From positions 1 to 46,821 of the forward strand of contig JAHDLO010000002.1 of the NCBI GenBank assembly GCA_018432235.1: a stretch of 46,821 bases of DNA. The letters are read 5' to 3'. The notes under the pieces were generated by a model. The model saw nothing but the letters and a program-made list of their open reading frames with translations, made no database searches and was not told the DNA's origin. Numbering within the stretch: the first letter of the stretch is position 1; each line of letters begins with the position of its first letter. Both the position numbers and the translations under genes were made by a program. The stretch comes from Clostridiaceae bacterium (GTDB taxonomy: Bacteria; Bacillota; Clostridia; Peptostreptococcales; Natronincolaceae). Shown one piece after another: positions 7,940 to 17,503 of the stretch.

Positions 7940-9421
7940 TTATTTACTTTGTATCAGCTTCCTCATATCATTGCTGAGTAATTTAATCTTGCTGATAACC
8001 TCATTCATCTCTAATATCCTATTATTATTTTCCTCCATGGTGGCGGATATTTCTTCCGTTGTAGATGAATACTGCTGCATAATACTGGCATTATTCTCCA
8101 AATGATTATCTATATCCTTCAATAATTCTGTAATCTCATCAATTGATTTAAATTCCGATTGAATAGAGCCCTGCATAGCATCAAATTCCGTCGTCATATA
8201 GTCAATGCTCTCATTTAGCCTGTTGGTTCGTACATTCCCTTCAATGGCAGCAATATTACCGTTAGAAACAACCTCAACAGCAGTTTCGGCCTTCTCCTTT
8301 ATTGCCCCGACGATTGAACTGATTTTACTGGCTGCTTTATTGCTATCCTCTGAAAGCTTTCTAATTTCTTCAGCTACTACTGCAAAGCCCCTGCCTGCCT
8401 CTCCTGCTCTGGCGGCTTCAATTGCTGCATTTAGTGCCAGTAGATTTGTTTGATTCGCTATACCTGTAATAGCAACGACAAATTCACTGATATGATCCAT
8501 GCTTTCACCTAGCTCTCTCACCGTCATCAAGCCATTCTCTAGGCTATTGCAGATCGACTGCATGCTTTCCTTCAAATCCACAATATCCCTTTCATTGCTC
8601 TTAGTTACTGTGTTTACTCTTTCCGAAATCCCTTCTATGTTCATTGATTGCTGTTGAGTCTCCTGCAGCTTTTCATAGACTTCCTTTAGCATCGCATATA
8701 TTGCAGTCAAGGCTATAGCCTCTTCCTCTGCACCCTTTGAAATTTGCTGTGAGCCTTCTGTCACCGCAGCACTAATCTGCGATACGGATTTTATATGCTC
8801 TGAAAAGTCCGCCACACTATCATCCAGATTAATCGATAGTCCCTCAATGGTATGAAAGGTTCCTTTAAGTGTTTCTAATAATGCCATTGCCTTTTTCTCA
8901 TTAGCTGATGCTGTCTGTAGATACTCATTGCCCCATTTGGCAAGATAATACAGCACGATCATCCCGATATTAGCCATAAACAGTTGTATCAGTGCTTCCT
9001 TAGAATCCACGGTACTGACCATCAAGCTGATATTAAAAAAGTAATGGCATATGACAAAAATAGCATCCAACATAAGGATAAATATTAATAAGGTCCTTCT
9101 ATTGAAGTACAAGGTTGCCATAGAACTGGTCACCAAATATACTATAAAAATCCTTAAGGAGCCCCCTTGAAGTGCTGCGTAAAAAGTGACGGCTATAGCT
9201 GGACACAGCGGAATTATGACAGCCGACAGCTTTTCATTCACCTTAAGCAGCAGTAAAGCTAAGGCCACCAAGCCTGCCCCGAAGGTAACGGTCATGACAG
9301 ATAATCCTTTATCTGGTCCGTTAAGTAAATATGTCTGTACTGTCAATAATAAAGCAAATAACCATATTAGAATCACATTGAACCTGTTTACCCTTTGAAT
9401 ACTATAATTTGATGTATCCAT
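7940..9421 (-). CDS. Methyl-accepting chemotaxis protein with multi-spanning membrane sensor
   Basis: A 493-residue chemoreceptor-type signal transducer. Residues about 12-170 form five to six membrane helices without an extracytoplasmic ligand domain. The rest is the cytoplasmic signalling coiled coil. The hairpin tip is clear: [21 protein letters not shown] followed by G-R-G-F-A-V-V-A. This region contacts CheA and CheW. No HAMP domain is evident. The ATG follows AAAGGAGGAG. The compact membrane sensor suggests that it detects a membrane or intracellular state rather than a soluble ligand. It is monocistronic. Confidence 0.92.
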   Translation of the reverse strand: MDTSNYSIQRVNRFNVILIWLFALLLTVQTYLLNGPDKGLSVMTVTFGAGLVALALLLLKVNEKLSAVIIPLCPAIAVTFYAALQGGSLRIFIVYLVTSSMATLYFNRRTLLIFILMLDAIFVICHYFFNISLMVSTVDSKEALIQLFMANIGMIVLYYLAKWGNEYLQTASANEKKAMALLETLKGTFHTIEGLSINLDDSVADFSEHIKSVSQISAAVTEGSQQISKGAEEEAIALTAIYAMLKEVYEKLQETQQQSMNIEGISERVNTVTKSNERDIVDLKESMQSICNSLENGLMTVRELGESMDHISEFVVAITGIANQTNLLALNAAIEAARAGEAGRGFAVVAEEIRKLSEDSNKAASKISSIVGAIKEKAETAVEVVSNGNIAAIEGNVRTNRLNESIDYMTTEFDAMQGSIQSEFKSIDEITELLKDIDNHLENNASIMQQYSSTTEEISATMEENNNRILEMNEVISKIKLLSNDMRKLIQSK

Positions 9422-9572
9422 GGTCTCCTCCTTTTGTTTCCCAAAATATTATAAACGTATCATATGGCTTTTGCTTAGATTTTCCATAATGCCAATTATA
9501 GCGCTTTATTTTTTCAGTAATATTAATTTTACTTTAATATTCAGTTAAAACATGGCTTTAAAACCCTTCAAG

Positions 9573-10178
9573 TTAATCCAAATGAGAAATGTCAGCCTCT
9601 AAAGAAAAGCTCATACCATCATCACTTACCTCAATGATAGACAGACAGGTACCATGCATATATGGAGGTGACCAAAAATCCGCCAGAGGCAGCCCCTTGA
9701 CTATGGCATAAATCGCTTTTATCACTGCAGCGTGTGCCACCACCAGTATATTTTCCCCTTTATTCTCGGCTACAATCCCCTCTATAGCCGCCTTAACTCT
9801 AGCTATAAGGGTCTGATAGCTCTCACCACCCACGCCCTTATATAAGTGGGGCTGTTTCCAAAAATACTGGTATTCGTCAGGATAATCCTGCGACAACGCC
9901 TCGTGGTCCAGCCCCTCCCAAGTGCCAAAGCCCATTTCCTTTAAATCCTCATAAATGACAACCTCTGTGTCTTTATTCCCTCTGATCTGCATCGCCGTAT
10001 CAAGAGCTCTCCCCTGAGGACTGCTATAGATGCAATCAAAATCAATATGCTTTAGATGCTCCCCCAATGCCTTTGCATTAGCCAAGCCCTTTTCAGTCAA
10101 ATTTGAATTTTGCCAGCCTTGCATTTTTCCTGCCTTGTTCCATTCTGTTTCCCCATGTCGTGTGATATATAGCTTCAT
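9573..10178 (-). CDS. Histidine phosphatase family protein (phosphoglycerate mutase-like)
   Basis: A 201-residue branch-1 histidine phosphatase. The catalytic R-H-G-E-T motif is at residues 7-11, with H8 as the phosphorylated histidine. The second part of the active site is the V-V-A-H-A-A segment near 150. Members include cofactor-dependent mutases, alpha-ribazole phosphatase (CobC) and broad-range phosphatases; no cobalamin gene is nearby to favour CobC. A CTAAGGAGG site precedes the ATG. It is a single gene. Confidence 0.88.
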   Translation of the reverse strand: MKLYITRHGETEWNKAGKMQGWQNSNLTEKGLANAKALGEHLKHIDFDCIYSSPQGRALDTAMQIRGNKDTEVVIYEDLKEMGFGTWEGLDHEALSQDYPDEYQYFWKQPHLYKGVGGESYQTLIARVKAAIEGIVAENKGENILVVAHAAVIKAIYAIVKGLPLADFWSPPYMHGTCLSIIEVSDDGMSFSLEADISHLD

Positions 10179-10378
10179 TGTCTGCCTGCCTCCTTAGTTA
10201 TCCTATAATCCATGCCCACTGCTCCTATGGCTTCACAATCTCGGAATTTTCATATATTATTTATTTCGACATCAGCGTCGTTTATCCTTTTATCACTGAC
10301 ATAATATAACATGCTGCAAGCTATCCGTATAGTAAAGCTATAATAATTTGTCAAGATTATTACACGCCTTCATATGGT

Positions 10379-10991
10379 TTATTCAACCGATTCAAAAAAT
10401 ACAAAATCGATTGAGTCCTCGCTCAATCGATTAAATGTATTAGTCTTGTAGTCTTCCGGGTAACAGATATTGAAGGTAATTAGAGTAGCAGTATCAATAA
10501 ATGTAAAATCAATGCCACTGCGAAGACTTACGAAGTCCCATTGTATAATGAAATGATAATGGTTAATCTTTAGTAATTCTTCTATTAAAGGTAAGTCTAC
10601 AGCCTGTGCTCCTATTGCCATCAATATAATATCTATAATAGGTTCTGCTGCTGCTTTTTTTATCCTTGATAACGCTACCGCAGCCTATGACCTTGAAGCT
10701 CAATGTATGTACATTCTCTTCTCCTGTCCGGTTATAGCTTATGCTTAAGCTATCTGTCGAACCCTCCTCACCTACAACATAGCTAAGGGTGAATTCTCGT
10801 ATTTCTATTTTTAATATTTCATTGGTATCATTGGCCAATATCTCTACCGCCATAGACTTTTTCATCGTATACACCAATGCTTTTATTAAAGTACCATAGT
10901 CAGTACCATATAGTTTGGCACTATCGCTATAGGCTAAGCATTCCTCTAAATCCTCTGACCTTATTGTGTTTATATTCATTGATCTAGTCAT
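10379..10991 (-). pseudogene. Hypothetical gene split by a frameshift at a run of seven A
   Basis: Two reading frames form one gene of about 203 codons. The upstream frame (10991 to about 10661) encodes the first part and has a good AAAGGGG site. At a run of seven A (10655-10661) it leaves frame and gives an unlikely tail of about 30 residues. The other frame continues as K-A-A-A-E-P-I-I-D-I-I-L-M-A-I-G and runs to 10379 without a stop. Removing one A restores a single protein. I do not recognise the family. The possibilities are a sequencing error, a real mutation, or polymerase slippage. A programmed -1 shift would not give the needed frame. Confidence 0.65.
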
Positions 10992-11201
10992 TTTATTGAC
11001 CCCTTTCAGCTGTATATGTTTATCTTAAATACCAAAGCATTATTTATGTTACCCATACCCTTATGGCATTATAAATTTACCTGTGATATTTGATAGCCCC
11101 TACTATAATTTAACACATTCTTTAGCTTTAAACAAAAGCTTTAGTTAAATTAAATAGGCTTCAATATCACTCCATCTACTAGTATATACAAGGCTCTTTT
11201 A

Positions 11202-11735
11202 TTATACCAATCTTGTTGCGGTAATCTTACCCTTTACCTTATTCAGATTTTTAATTTTCAAGGTTGGATCTAGAACACCGCATTCAGTGACAATGTTTTC
11301 AAAAATATTGAATTCTTTTCTTTTTATAACAAGCTCCAGCTTATATCTTCTACCACCGTTATTTCCTCTAGCTAAATAATTGTTGACGGTATATCCCTCT
11401 GTTCTAAGCCTCTCAGCTATTTCAATCATTTTATCCTTATGATTTAAGAATAAATCAACCTCTAAAATGCCTAAGGCCATCTGATCCTCAATTTTGCTTC
11501 CTATATATGTTCCTAGGGTTTTTCCTAGAGCGTATACGATGACAAAGTTTATCTCCTGTGAGCTGGTTACTTTACCTAAAACCGTAGCAAATATGATCGC
11601 ATCCACAAAGACTAAGACATATACTGGATTCATTATCTTGGTCGCCATAAGTATGCTTTTTAATGTGGCTAAAATATTAGCTATAACGGTTACTAGAAAC
11701 AAGCCCAGCAGCGTTAATATTAATTGTTGTGTCAT
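11202..11735 (-). CDS. UPF0316 membrane protein (DUF5698 + DUF2179)
   Basis: A 177-residue protein of the UPF0316 type. The N-terminal domain has three membrane helices (about 6-25, 36-56 and 61-80). The C-terminal soluble domain (about 90-170) matches the DUF2179 ferredoxin-like fold, with the motif T-E-G-Y-T-V-N-N-Y-x-A-R-G-N-N-G. The family is common in Firmicutes and its function is unknown; DUF2179 is a proposed ligand-sensing domain. A GAGGAGGTG site precedes the ATG. Single gene. Confidence 0.85.
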   Translation of the reverse strand: MTQQLILTLLGLFLVTVIANILATLKSILMATKIMNPVYVLVFVDAIIFATVLGKVTSSQEINFVIVYALGKTLGTYIGSKIEDQMALGILEVDLFLNHKDKMIEIAERLRTEGYTVNNYLARGNNGGRRYKLELVIKRKEFNIFENIVTECGVLDPTLKIKNLNKVKGKITATRLV

Positions 11736-12425
11736 TAAGACACCTCCTCATTATTTAAAATTGCATTTTTCGCAATTTGCATTTTCATTAGGTTATTGCT
11801 AAAATTTACCATTATATGACATAGCTTTTTAGAAGCATGTCATTTCAATCTCACTTATATTAGTAAACATGACAAATAAACTACTCAGATCATTTAATCA
11901 TTCTGATATAGTCGCCGAATTGCACGGGTTAATATTCAATTCATCATTACATAAAAAACTCATATGGAAAATTTAAGGATGGAACCTTCTTCATCAGAAC
12001 TGTTAATCTTTAAAACGAACTAAGGTAGGCATCTGGTTTTAGCCTTAGGACAAAGAAAAGTATCTTCACAATAAAATCGAATCAAGCGGTAGGATTCAAT
12101 AAACTAATTCTGTTATATTCTTAAGCATATGATTTCTTAATTAGCGCAATAAGCTAACCAAATAACTATATCACATTTAGAATTTTTTTACAATAGTTTT
12201 TTTATACATGAGAAAACTGCATCATTAAGATGAGCACTATGTTGATACAAATTCAGAAGCTTCTGCTTAGTGCCCACGGTCTAATATGTATGATTCTAAA
12301 ATGTTATTAGCCCTTGGCAATGGGCGATAAGCTTTTAACTTTGCATCATTAGAATATATACGCTATTATGGTATTATGCAATTTTTCCATATATTAAAGG
12401 CCCCTAAATCAGAGGGGCCGCCGGA
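11736..12425. other. 690-bp intergenic region without a gene
   Basis: Very AT-rich, with no credible coding frame. An imperfect inverted repeat (GCTTAGTGCCCA at 12265-12276 with TGGGCGATAAGC at 12321-12332, 10 of 12 pairs) could fold into a long hairpin. A short motif TGCATCATTA occurs at about 12216 and again near 12341. Its right end holds the terminator of the L,D-transpeptidase gene. An unannotated small RNA is possible but unsupported. Confidence 0.5.
12391..12419 (-). terminator. Terminator of the L,D-transpeptidase-like gene
   Basis: On the minus strand GGCCCCT pairs with AGGGGCC (12413-12419 and 12399-12405) and is followed by TTTAATAT. It starts 7 bp after the stop codon. Confidence 0.85.
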
Positions 12426-13808
12426 CTATTCTATGACTATCACTGCACCTTGCTGTGTGTTCATCCAGTTATACAGGAACTCTGCATGACTAGTATAATT
12501 ACGTACACACATATTGGATCTTGGAAAGGTGCCTATGGTATGGAGGTATTCGATTACACCCGGATCAATTTTTTCTCCATTCTCCTCCTCATAGGCCACA
12601 GGTACGCCATGAATATAGGCACCACCGGTGAACCTTATGGCATAAGGCGCGTAGCCGGCAATTTCCTGAGTACCATTCTTTATATATTCAAATCGTTCTC
12701 TTTTTTCTATCGCCTTATAGCTTCCTAGGGTTGTTTCAAAGGAATATTCTCCCTTAAAGCCTGTGGTAGATAGTGTGTAGGAAATCAAATTTAATCCCTC
12801 ACCATCAACCTCAAAGGCAGCCTGGTTTTGCTGACCTCTGTCCACCACCACCACATGCCTTAGCTCACTTAAGGTAACATCTGGATCGATATACTGCTTG
12901 GGAACATAATAATTTCCCCCAAAGGTGGGAACATTGACATGGTAAAAGTCTCCGGTCTCCTCCAAAAGTCTAACCAATATGCCATCGGGAATATAGCGAA
13001 ATTCAGCCTCGGCACTGGCTGTTGTATAGGCGGGGGCACTATGATAAAAGCGATATCCATAGGCATCCACCGACTCTTCCCCTATTTGTGGGGGTGTCCC
13101 ATTTTGATTTTTATAATTGCTGATAAAATGCATTGGCCCCTCCGCCAGCTGCTGCCTTAGCTGACTTATTGCCTCCTGCATGACATTAAAACGAAAGCCT
13201 CTTGGCGTCCCTGCAGTTGAACTAATATAACCCTCCTTCAGCTCTTCACCATTCTTAAAGGCAACCCTGTACCAGATGTCAGAGCCATCTGCCACCTTTC
13301 CCTCTGCCCTTTGCAATAAAGAAGCCTTATCCAAATTAGCCACCTCTGAAACAACTGCCGCATCAGGACTGGGGCTTTCCATCACCCTGGTCCCCTCCTC
13401 AGCTGTTACTACAAAATAATCAAAGGCTATTTGATATTGGGTGTACTGTAGGCTGCTGACGATTGTGGTCGGTAGGCCACTGTCGAATTCCTCCAAAACC
13501 GTGTTAATTTTTTTAGGACCAATCTGGTTTAATAGCTGATTTCTTTCCTCTTGACTTAACAATACTGTCCTATTCTCCGCCTCGTCCTCTACTGAATCAG
13601 TGATCTTTAGGTCATCCTCAATAGTAAAGCCGTTGATATTTTCCTCCACCGCCTCCTTATCGGTTTTTGCAAGCTTGTCCTCCTTGGGTATTTTGCCCTG
13701 TTGATTTTGGTTTGTATTATTATCGGGAGGCACATCCCTTCGGTAGTTACAGCCTGTAGCAGCAATTACGCATAATACTATTAATCCTACAACAATCCTC
13801 TTTAGCAT
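12426..13808 (-). CDS. Lipoprotein with SH3-like and L,D-transpeptidase (YkuD) domains
   Basis: A 460-residue predicted lipoprotein. Residues 1-20 form a signal with lipobox A-T-G-C. A low-complexity linker is followed by an SH3-like region (about 135-200). The C-terminal part (about 320-460) matches the YkuD catalytic domain, which makes 3-3 peptide cross-links in peptidoglycan. The conserved I-H-G-V-P segment and the cysteine C434 in R-S-N-M-C-V-R-N are visible. The normal signature is S-H-G-C-[IV]-R; here H and G are replaced by N and M. The downstream A-E-F-L-Y-N-W is typical of the family. It could be active with altered chemistry or be a non-catalytic relative. Its own terminator indicates a single gene. 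Confidence 0.82.
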   Translation of the reverse strand: MLKRIVVGLIVLCVIAATGCNYRRDVPPDNNTNQNQQGKIPKEDKLAKTDKEAVEENINGFTIEDDLKITDSVEDEAENRTVLLSQEERNQLLNQIGPKKINTVLEEFDSGLPTTIVSSLQYTQYQIAFDYFVVTAEEGTRVMESPSPDAAVVSEVANLDKASLLQRAEGKVADGSDIWYRVAFKNGEELKEGYISSTAGTPRGFRFNVMQEAISQLRQQLAEGPMHFISNYKNQNGTPPQIGEESVDAYGYRFYHSAPAYTTASAEAEFRYIPDGILVRLLEETGDFYHVNVPTFGGNYYVPKQYIDPDVTLSELRHVVVVDRGQQNQAAFEVDGEGLNLISYTLSTTGFKGEYSFETTLGSYKAIEKRERFEYIKNGTQEIAGYAPYAIRFTGGAYIHGVPVAYEEENGEKIDPGVIEYLHTIGTFPRSNMCVRNYTSHAEFLYNWMNTQQGAVIVIE

Positions 13809-13894
13809 AGTAATCCCCCATTCAAGGTGTATTTTGCTTTAGTTTCTGCAAAATCTGAGATTATTATGTGTCCTTGCTTTGAGGCGTTTTATTA

Positions 13895-15238
13895 TCAATC
13901 AAGGCTTATTTCATTGCCATTTATTTCTACAGACTTTATTGCATCTATATCCACTGGCAGACTTGAGGAAAATTTTACAATTATTTTCTCTGCGTCATTT
14001 AAAGTCCTTATGGCGTCAAAGTATACTTCCTCACCATCATAGGTATTGGCCCTTATGTCAATATTACCAACCTCTGCTGCTGAACCTTTGCCTGTTAGGG
14101 TTATACCCAAGGGAGATAATGCAATTGTATCTATAAGCAAATCCTTAAGCTGCAGACTACATTCCCTCGTTATTTGCTGATTTTGTGACACCATTTTAAA
14201 GCTCACCCGCCAATTACCCTCTATATATTTTTCATTGGTCACAAAATACCCCATAAGTCGGACTTCCTCTAGGTTTATATCGGTAACATCGATGATGTTT
14301 TCTTGAAATTCTCTGCCATAGGTGGTACTCCCCTCTTGGTCGATACCGAAGAGTATACTGCCAGAGCTAGTTTCCAGCGGCTTTCCTGCTGCATCCACTA
14401 GGTAAAAATAGCCATGATCGTCTATGCCTCCGCCTGTCCATCTGGCTTGAATATGCAGTCTGTTTTCTATCAAGCCAATATTGGATATTTCAACAAAATT
14501 CAAATCTGGGAGCCCTACGCCTGCCTCCTTTGGCTTTAAAACCACTATGGTCCCACGGTCCTTGTATTCCTGGTATAAATCACCACCGCCGCCAGGTATA
14601 TTGTTCATATTCAAATTAATAGTTTCAGGGGCTTCAGCACCCATTAGTGATTTAAGGCTTATTCCCGTATCAATGCCTTCAAAGCTTTTTTTATTGGTCA
14701 AGAAGGATCGTACCCTAAAACGCATCAGCCTTCCATTCAATTCCTCACCACCATTCAGCTGAAGCCTAAGGATAGCTGTCCCTGAGACTTCATCATAGTG
14801 GACCACCTGACTATTGAACATTCTGCCGCCGCTAAAGCTGTAGTTATACAGGTCTAGGTCTTGTGAGAGTCTGTTTCCCTCTAAGTCCTGCATCTTAATG
14901 TATATGACGGCCATTTCATCATCATTTAATGCCGCCATTACCTCCATTTTAATCCCATTATACATACTACTGGCATTGATATACTGTAATCTTGAAGCGA
15001 TTTCAGGGCTTATAGCAGCCAAGAGATCATTAAAGCTTGGGATGACAGCCGCTGCTGCCCCTATCGTCAAAACAAAGGTAAGTAGTAGAACAATAGCAGA
15101 ATAGATCACACTTTTGTAATTAAAAGGCTTGTGAGAAGATGTCACCTGTCCTCTTATTGAAGCCATTATGTCATATTCAGGTGTATGTATGGTATTAAGC
15201 AACTCCTTTAATATGATTTCTTCTGGTATATGCTTCAC
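13895..15238 (-). CDS. DUF4179 membrane anti-sigma factor-like protein
   Basis: A 447-residue protein with one membrane segment (about 45-66) separating a short cytoplasmic N-terminus from a large extracytoplasmic domain. This layout and the region just after the helix match DUF4179 proteins, which are encoded beside ECF sigma factors. The GTG start overlaps the sigma-factor stop (GTGA), so the two are translationally coupled. The cytoplasmic part would hold the sigma factor at the membrane until a cell-surface signal frees it. The anti-sigma role comes from context and family, not from a recognised zinc anti-sigma motif, and none is present. Confidence 0.75.
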   Translation of the reverse strand: MKHIPEEIILKELLNTIHTPEYDIMASIRGQVTSSHKPFNYKSVIYSAIVLLLTFVLTIGAAAAVIPSFNDLLAAISPEIASRLQYINASSMYNGIKMEVMAALNDDEMAVIYIKMQDLEGNRLSQDLDLYNYSFSGGRMFNSQVVHYDEVSGTAILRLQLNGGEELNGRLMRFRVRSFLTNKKSFEGIDTGISLKSLMGAEAPETINLNMNNIPGGGGDLYQEYKDRGTIVVLKPKEAGVGLPDLNFVEISNIGLIENRLHIQARWTGGGIDDHGYFYLVDAAGKPLETSSGSILFGIDQEGSTTYGREFQENIIDVTDINLEEVRLMGYFVTNEKYIEGNWRVSFKMVSQNQQITRECSLQLKDLLIDTIALSPLGITLTGKGSAAEVGNIDIRANTYDGEEVYFDAIRTLNDAEKIIVKFSSSLPVDIDAIKSVEINGNEISLD

Positions 15239-15765
15239 GATTTCTCCTCCAATCTGGAATAGTAAGGATGTGTTTCCTTTAGTCGCTTTGCCAGCTTTTT
15301 TCTTGCTCGCTCATATCTTTTTCTCAATACTACAGCAGATAGCTGATAAATCTCCTCCAGCTCAGCATAGCTCTTTTCTCCGATTACGCGATTGAATACT
15401 AAGCCTCTTTCCAAGGGTGAAAGGGCCATGAGGGCCTCCTTAAGCTCATCACCAATAAGATTGTGGGTGTCATTAACCTTTGGTGGTAATATCAACTGCC
15501 TTAGTCTTCGCTTCCGCAATATGTCTATACAGCTCCTATAGGCAATTTGATATAACCAGGCCGAAAGTGAGGTACCCCTCTTGAAGCTGTTCCTTTTATG
15601 ATTTGCCTTGATAAATGTTATCTGAACGGCATCCTGTGCATCGGCATAGTCACAGAGAATATTATGACAATACCTGAGTAAGGGGTAACCATACAGCTCT
15701 ACAGCTAAATGCAGCTCTGCCTCTCCCCCATCAGCAAAGCTAATATCTAAATCCTTCTTCTGCAT
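15235..15765 (-). CDS. ECF-type RNA polymerase sigma factor
   Basis: A 176-residue group IV sigma factor. Region 2 covers about 20-90, with D-A-Q-D-A-V-Q-I-T-F-I-K and the F-K-R-G-T-S-L-S-A-W-L-Y-Q-I-A segment. Region 4 covers about 115-165, with a helix-turn-helix around S-Y-A-E-L-E-E-I-Y-Q-L. A GGGAG site precedes the ATG. It forms a two-gene operon with the DUF4179 protein. A GGAAC element at 15804-15808 (minus strand), upstream of the start, could be the -35 of an autoregulated promoter, but the -10 is unclear. Confidence 0.88.
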   Translation of the reverse strand: MQKKDLDISFADGGEAELHLAVELYGYPLLRYCHNILCDYADAQDAVQITFIKANHKRNSFKRGTSLSAWLYQIAYRSCIDILRKRRLRQLILPPKVNDTHNLIGDELKEALMALSPLERGLVFNRVIGEKSYAELEEIYQLSAVVLRKRYERARKKLAKRLKETHPYYSRLEEKS

Positions 15766-15841
15766 CTTTAGTCTCCCTTCTATAGTAGCTTTACTACTAG
15801 AACGTTCCTGACTGTGTATTTGTGACTATTCTATCAAAAAA

Positions 15842-15879
15842 CAAAAAAATACCCAATAGGCGTATATCTATTGAGTATT
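15842..15879 (-). terminator. Terminator of the C1q-like gene
   Basis: On the minus strand AATACTCAATAG pairs with CTATTGGGTATT (one G-T pair) and is followed by seven T. It lies about 40 bp after the stop of the C1q-like gene. Confidence 0.85.
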
Positions 15880-15921
15880 TTATATTGGATTATTTTATAA
15901 TAATGCAGACCTATTATTTAT

Positions 15922-16416
15922 CTACAGTCTTGCAGTAGCATCTGATTTATCAACCTTTACCATTGGAGAATTAAGTCCACACCTCATAGAAGGAAATCTT
16001 GCTGCTTGGAAGTTTCCATCCCATATTAAACCGTCTACTGTGCTTGTAAATACGACATCAACAACATCTCCAGCCTCCAGGTGCAAAATTGAAGACAGTC
16101 TTACTACAGAAGAGCGTGCGCCAGCCTGTGACTCACCCCAAAATGCATTTTGTTCGTCTACCAAAACATCATTGACTCTTATAGCAATTAAGGTTCTATA
16201 ATCCACTGCTGTTGCTGAAGCAAAAAATGCACTGGCTATTATCAAATAAACGCCTTGACATCTCGGCACGAAAATTGAATCCATAGGATTATAGTCATCA
16301 CAAAGGTCGAACACTACATTTTGATAATAAACATGGGTTAAAGGCTGCTCAGCTGTTACGACTTGTGAAACACTATCTGCCCTAAATGCTGAGGATCTTA
16401 AAGTGTAGGTTTTCAT
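15922..16416 (-). CDS. C1q/TNF-like jelly-roll protein, probably spore surface
   Basis: A 164-residue protein without a signal peptide. From about residue 35 it shows the pattern of the bacterial C1q-like beta jelly roll: F-x-V-P-x-x-x-G-V-Y-L-I, then L-I-A-I-R-V-N-D-V-L-V, then S-S-I-L-H-L-E-A-G-D-V-V-D-V-V-F. Such domains form trimers and cap collagen-like filaments such as BclA on exosporia. No collagen repeat is present in this protein. A near-perfect sigma-K-type promoter lies just upstream, which supports late mother-cell expression. It is a single gene with its own terminator. The assignment rests on pattern, not on a database match. Confidence 0.65.
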   Translation of the reverse strand: MKTYTLRSSAFRADSVSQVVTAEQPLTHVYYQNVVFDLCDDYNPMDSIFVPRCQGVYLIIASAFFASATAVDYRTLIAIRVNDVLVDEQNAFWGESQAGARSSVVRLSSILHLEAGDVVDVVFTSTVDGLIWDGNFQAARFPSMRCGLNSPMVKVDKSDATARL

Positions 16417-16437
16417 AATTCATCCACCCTTCCGCTA

Positions 16438-16464
16438 TATACTATGATTTATCGAAAAAATAGT
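16438..16464 (-). promoter_or_regulatory. Candidate sigma-K promoter of the C1q-like gene
   Basis: On the minus strand AC, a 16-bp spacer and CATAGTATA match the sigma-K consensus AC-N16-17-CATANNNTA exactly. It lies about 22 bp before the ATG, which gives a short leader. Confidence 0.6.
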
Positions 16465-16508
16465 GCCTACCTGATTTAGTCTAAAGCTTAGATATATACA
16501 AGCACAAA

Positions 16509-16533
16509 GGTGACAGAGATAATCCCTGCCACC
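16509..16533 (-). terminator. Possible terminator of the acc operon
   Basis: On the minus strand GGTGGCAG pairs with CTGTCACC (one G-T pair), followed by TTTGTG. The T tail is weak. It is 20 bp after the accA stop. Confidence 0.55.
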
Positions 16534-16552
16534 CACTTTATTCTATACTACC

Positions 16553-17503
16553 TTATTTCCATGCCCCTATGCTTCTGATTTTCTCGTATCTGGTATCCAG
16601 CAACACCTGGGGGCTGTGCCTAGAAAGAATCCTCAGCTCCCCTAGAAGATATTCTCTCATATTTTCAGTCACTACCTGGATATCCCTGTGGGCACCCCCA
16701 AGAGGCTCCTGTATTATAGCATCTATTACCTTCAGCTGCAGTAAATCCTGTGCTGTTAGCTTCATTATGTCGGCTGCCCTCTGAGCAAGGCTTGAATCCT
16801 TCCATAGTATGCTGGATAAGCCCTCAGGTGAAATGACTGAGTATATGCTATGCTCCAGCATTGCCATCCGGTCGGCGATACCAAGGGCCAAGGCACCGCC
16901 ACTGCCGCCTTCTCCGATAACTATTGAAATGATCGGAGTCTTTAACCTGCTCAAATGGAGAAGATTCGAAGCAATGGCCTCCCCCTGTCCTCTTTCCTCA
17001 GCCTCAAGGCCGCAATAAGCCCCTGGGGTATCGATTAAGGTAATTATCGGTCTTTTAAATTTCTCCGCCTGCTTCATTAGCCTCAGGGCCTTACGATAGC
17101 CCTCTGGGTGGGGCATGCCAAAATTTCTACTGAGGTTTTCCTCCAAATCCCTTCCCTTCTGATGGGCTATAACCGTTACAGCAATATCCGACAGCATACC
17201 AATGCCAGCAATTATAGCCCCGTCATCTCCATAATATCTGTCGCCATGAAGCTCTATAAAATCCGAAAAGAGCTTTTGGATATAATCAAGGGCCTTTGGC
17301 CTTTCCTGTAATCGAGCCAACCTTACCTTCTGCCATGGATTTAAACCGCTGTAGATTTCCTTTTTCATAGCTTCCAGCCTTCTAGTAAGGATGTTCACCT
17401 CATTGTTTAAATCAATATTATTTTCCTCAGCAAATTTTCTTAAATCAACAATTTTATTTTCAAGCTCTGATATCGGCTTTTCAAATTCTAGGTGATGATA
17501 CAT
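16553..17503 (-). CDS. accA: Acetyl-CoA carboxylase, carboxyltransferase alpha subunit
   Basis: A 316-residue subunit that, with AccD, moves the carboxyl group from biotin to acetyl-CoA to make malonyl-CoA for fatty acid synthesis. It shows the family motifs G-D-R-Y-Y-G-D-D near 90, P-G-A-Y-C-G near 160 and [10 protein letters not shown] near 200. The ATG at 17503 is preceded by GGGGGTGA; a TTG 15 bp upstream is less likely. The start overlaps accD by 23 bp. It is the last gene of the operon. Confidence 0.95.
   Translation of the reverse strand: MYHHLEFEKPISELENKIVDLRKFAEENNIDLNNEVNILTRRLEAMKKEIYSGLNPWQKVRLARLQERPKALDYIQKLFSDFIELHGDRYYGDDGAIIAGIGMLSDIAVTVIAHQKGRDLEENLSRNFGMPHPEGYRKALRLMKQAEKFKRPIITLIDTPGAYCGLEAEERGQGEAIASNLLHLSRLKTPIISIVIGEGGSGGALALGIADRMAMLEHSIYSVISPEGLSSILWKDSSLAQRAADIMKLTAQDLLQLKVIDAIIQEPLGGAHRDIQVVTENMREYLLGELRILSRHSPQVLLDTRYEKIRSIGAWK

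Noticed and set aside
10379..10624. Separate 81-residue gene
   Set aside because: Its frame is open far upstream of the ATG and continues the preceding gene after a single-base frameshift; no ribosome binding site is present.
12265..12332. tRNA-like or small RNA gene in the 690-bp gap
   Set aside because: The 12-bp outer stem does not fit a tRNA cloverleaf, and no T-loop or promoter is seen.
15804..15808. Autoregulated ECF promoter
   Set aside because: The GGAAC -35-like element is present, but no convincing -10 follows, so it is only mentioned and not annotated.
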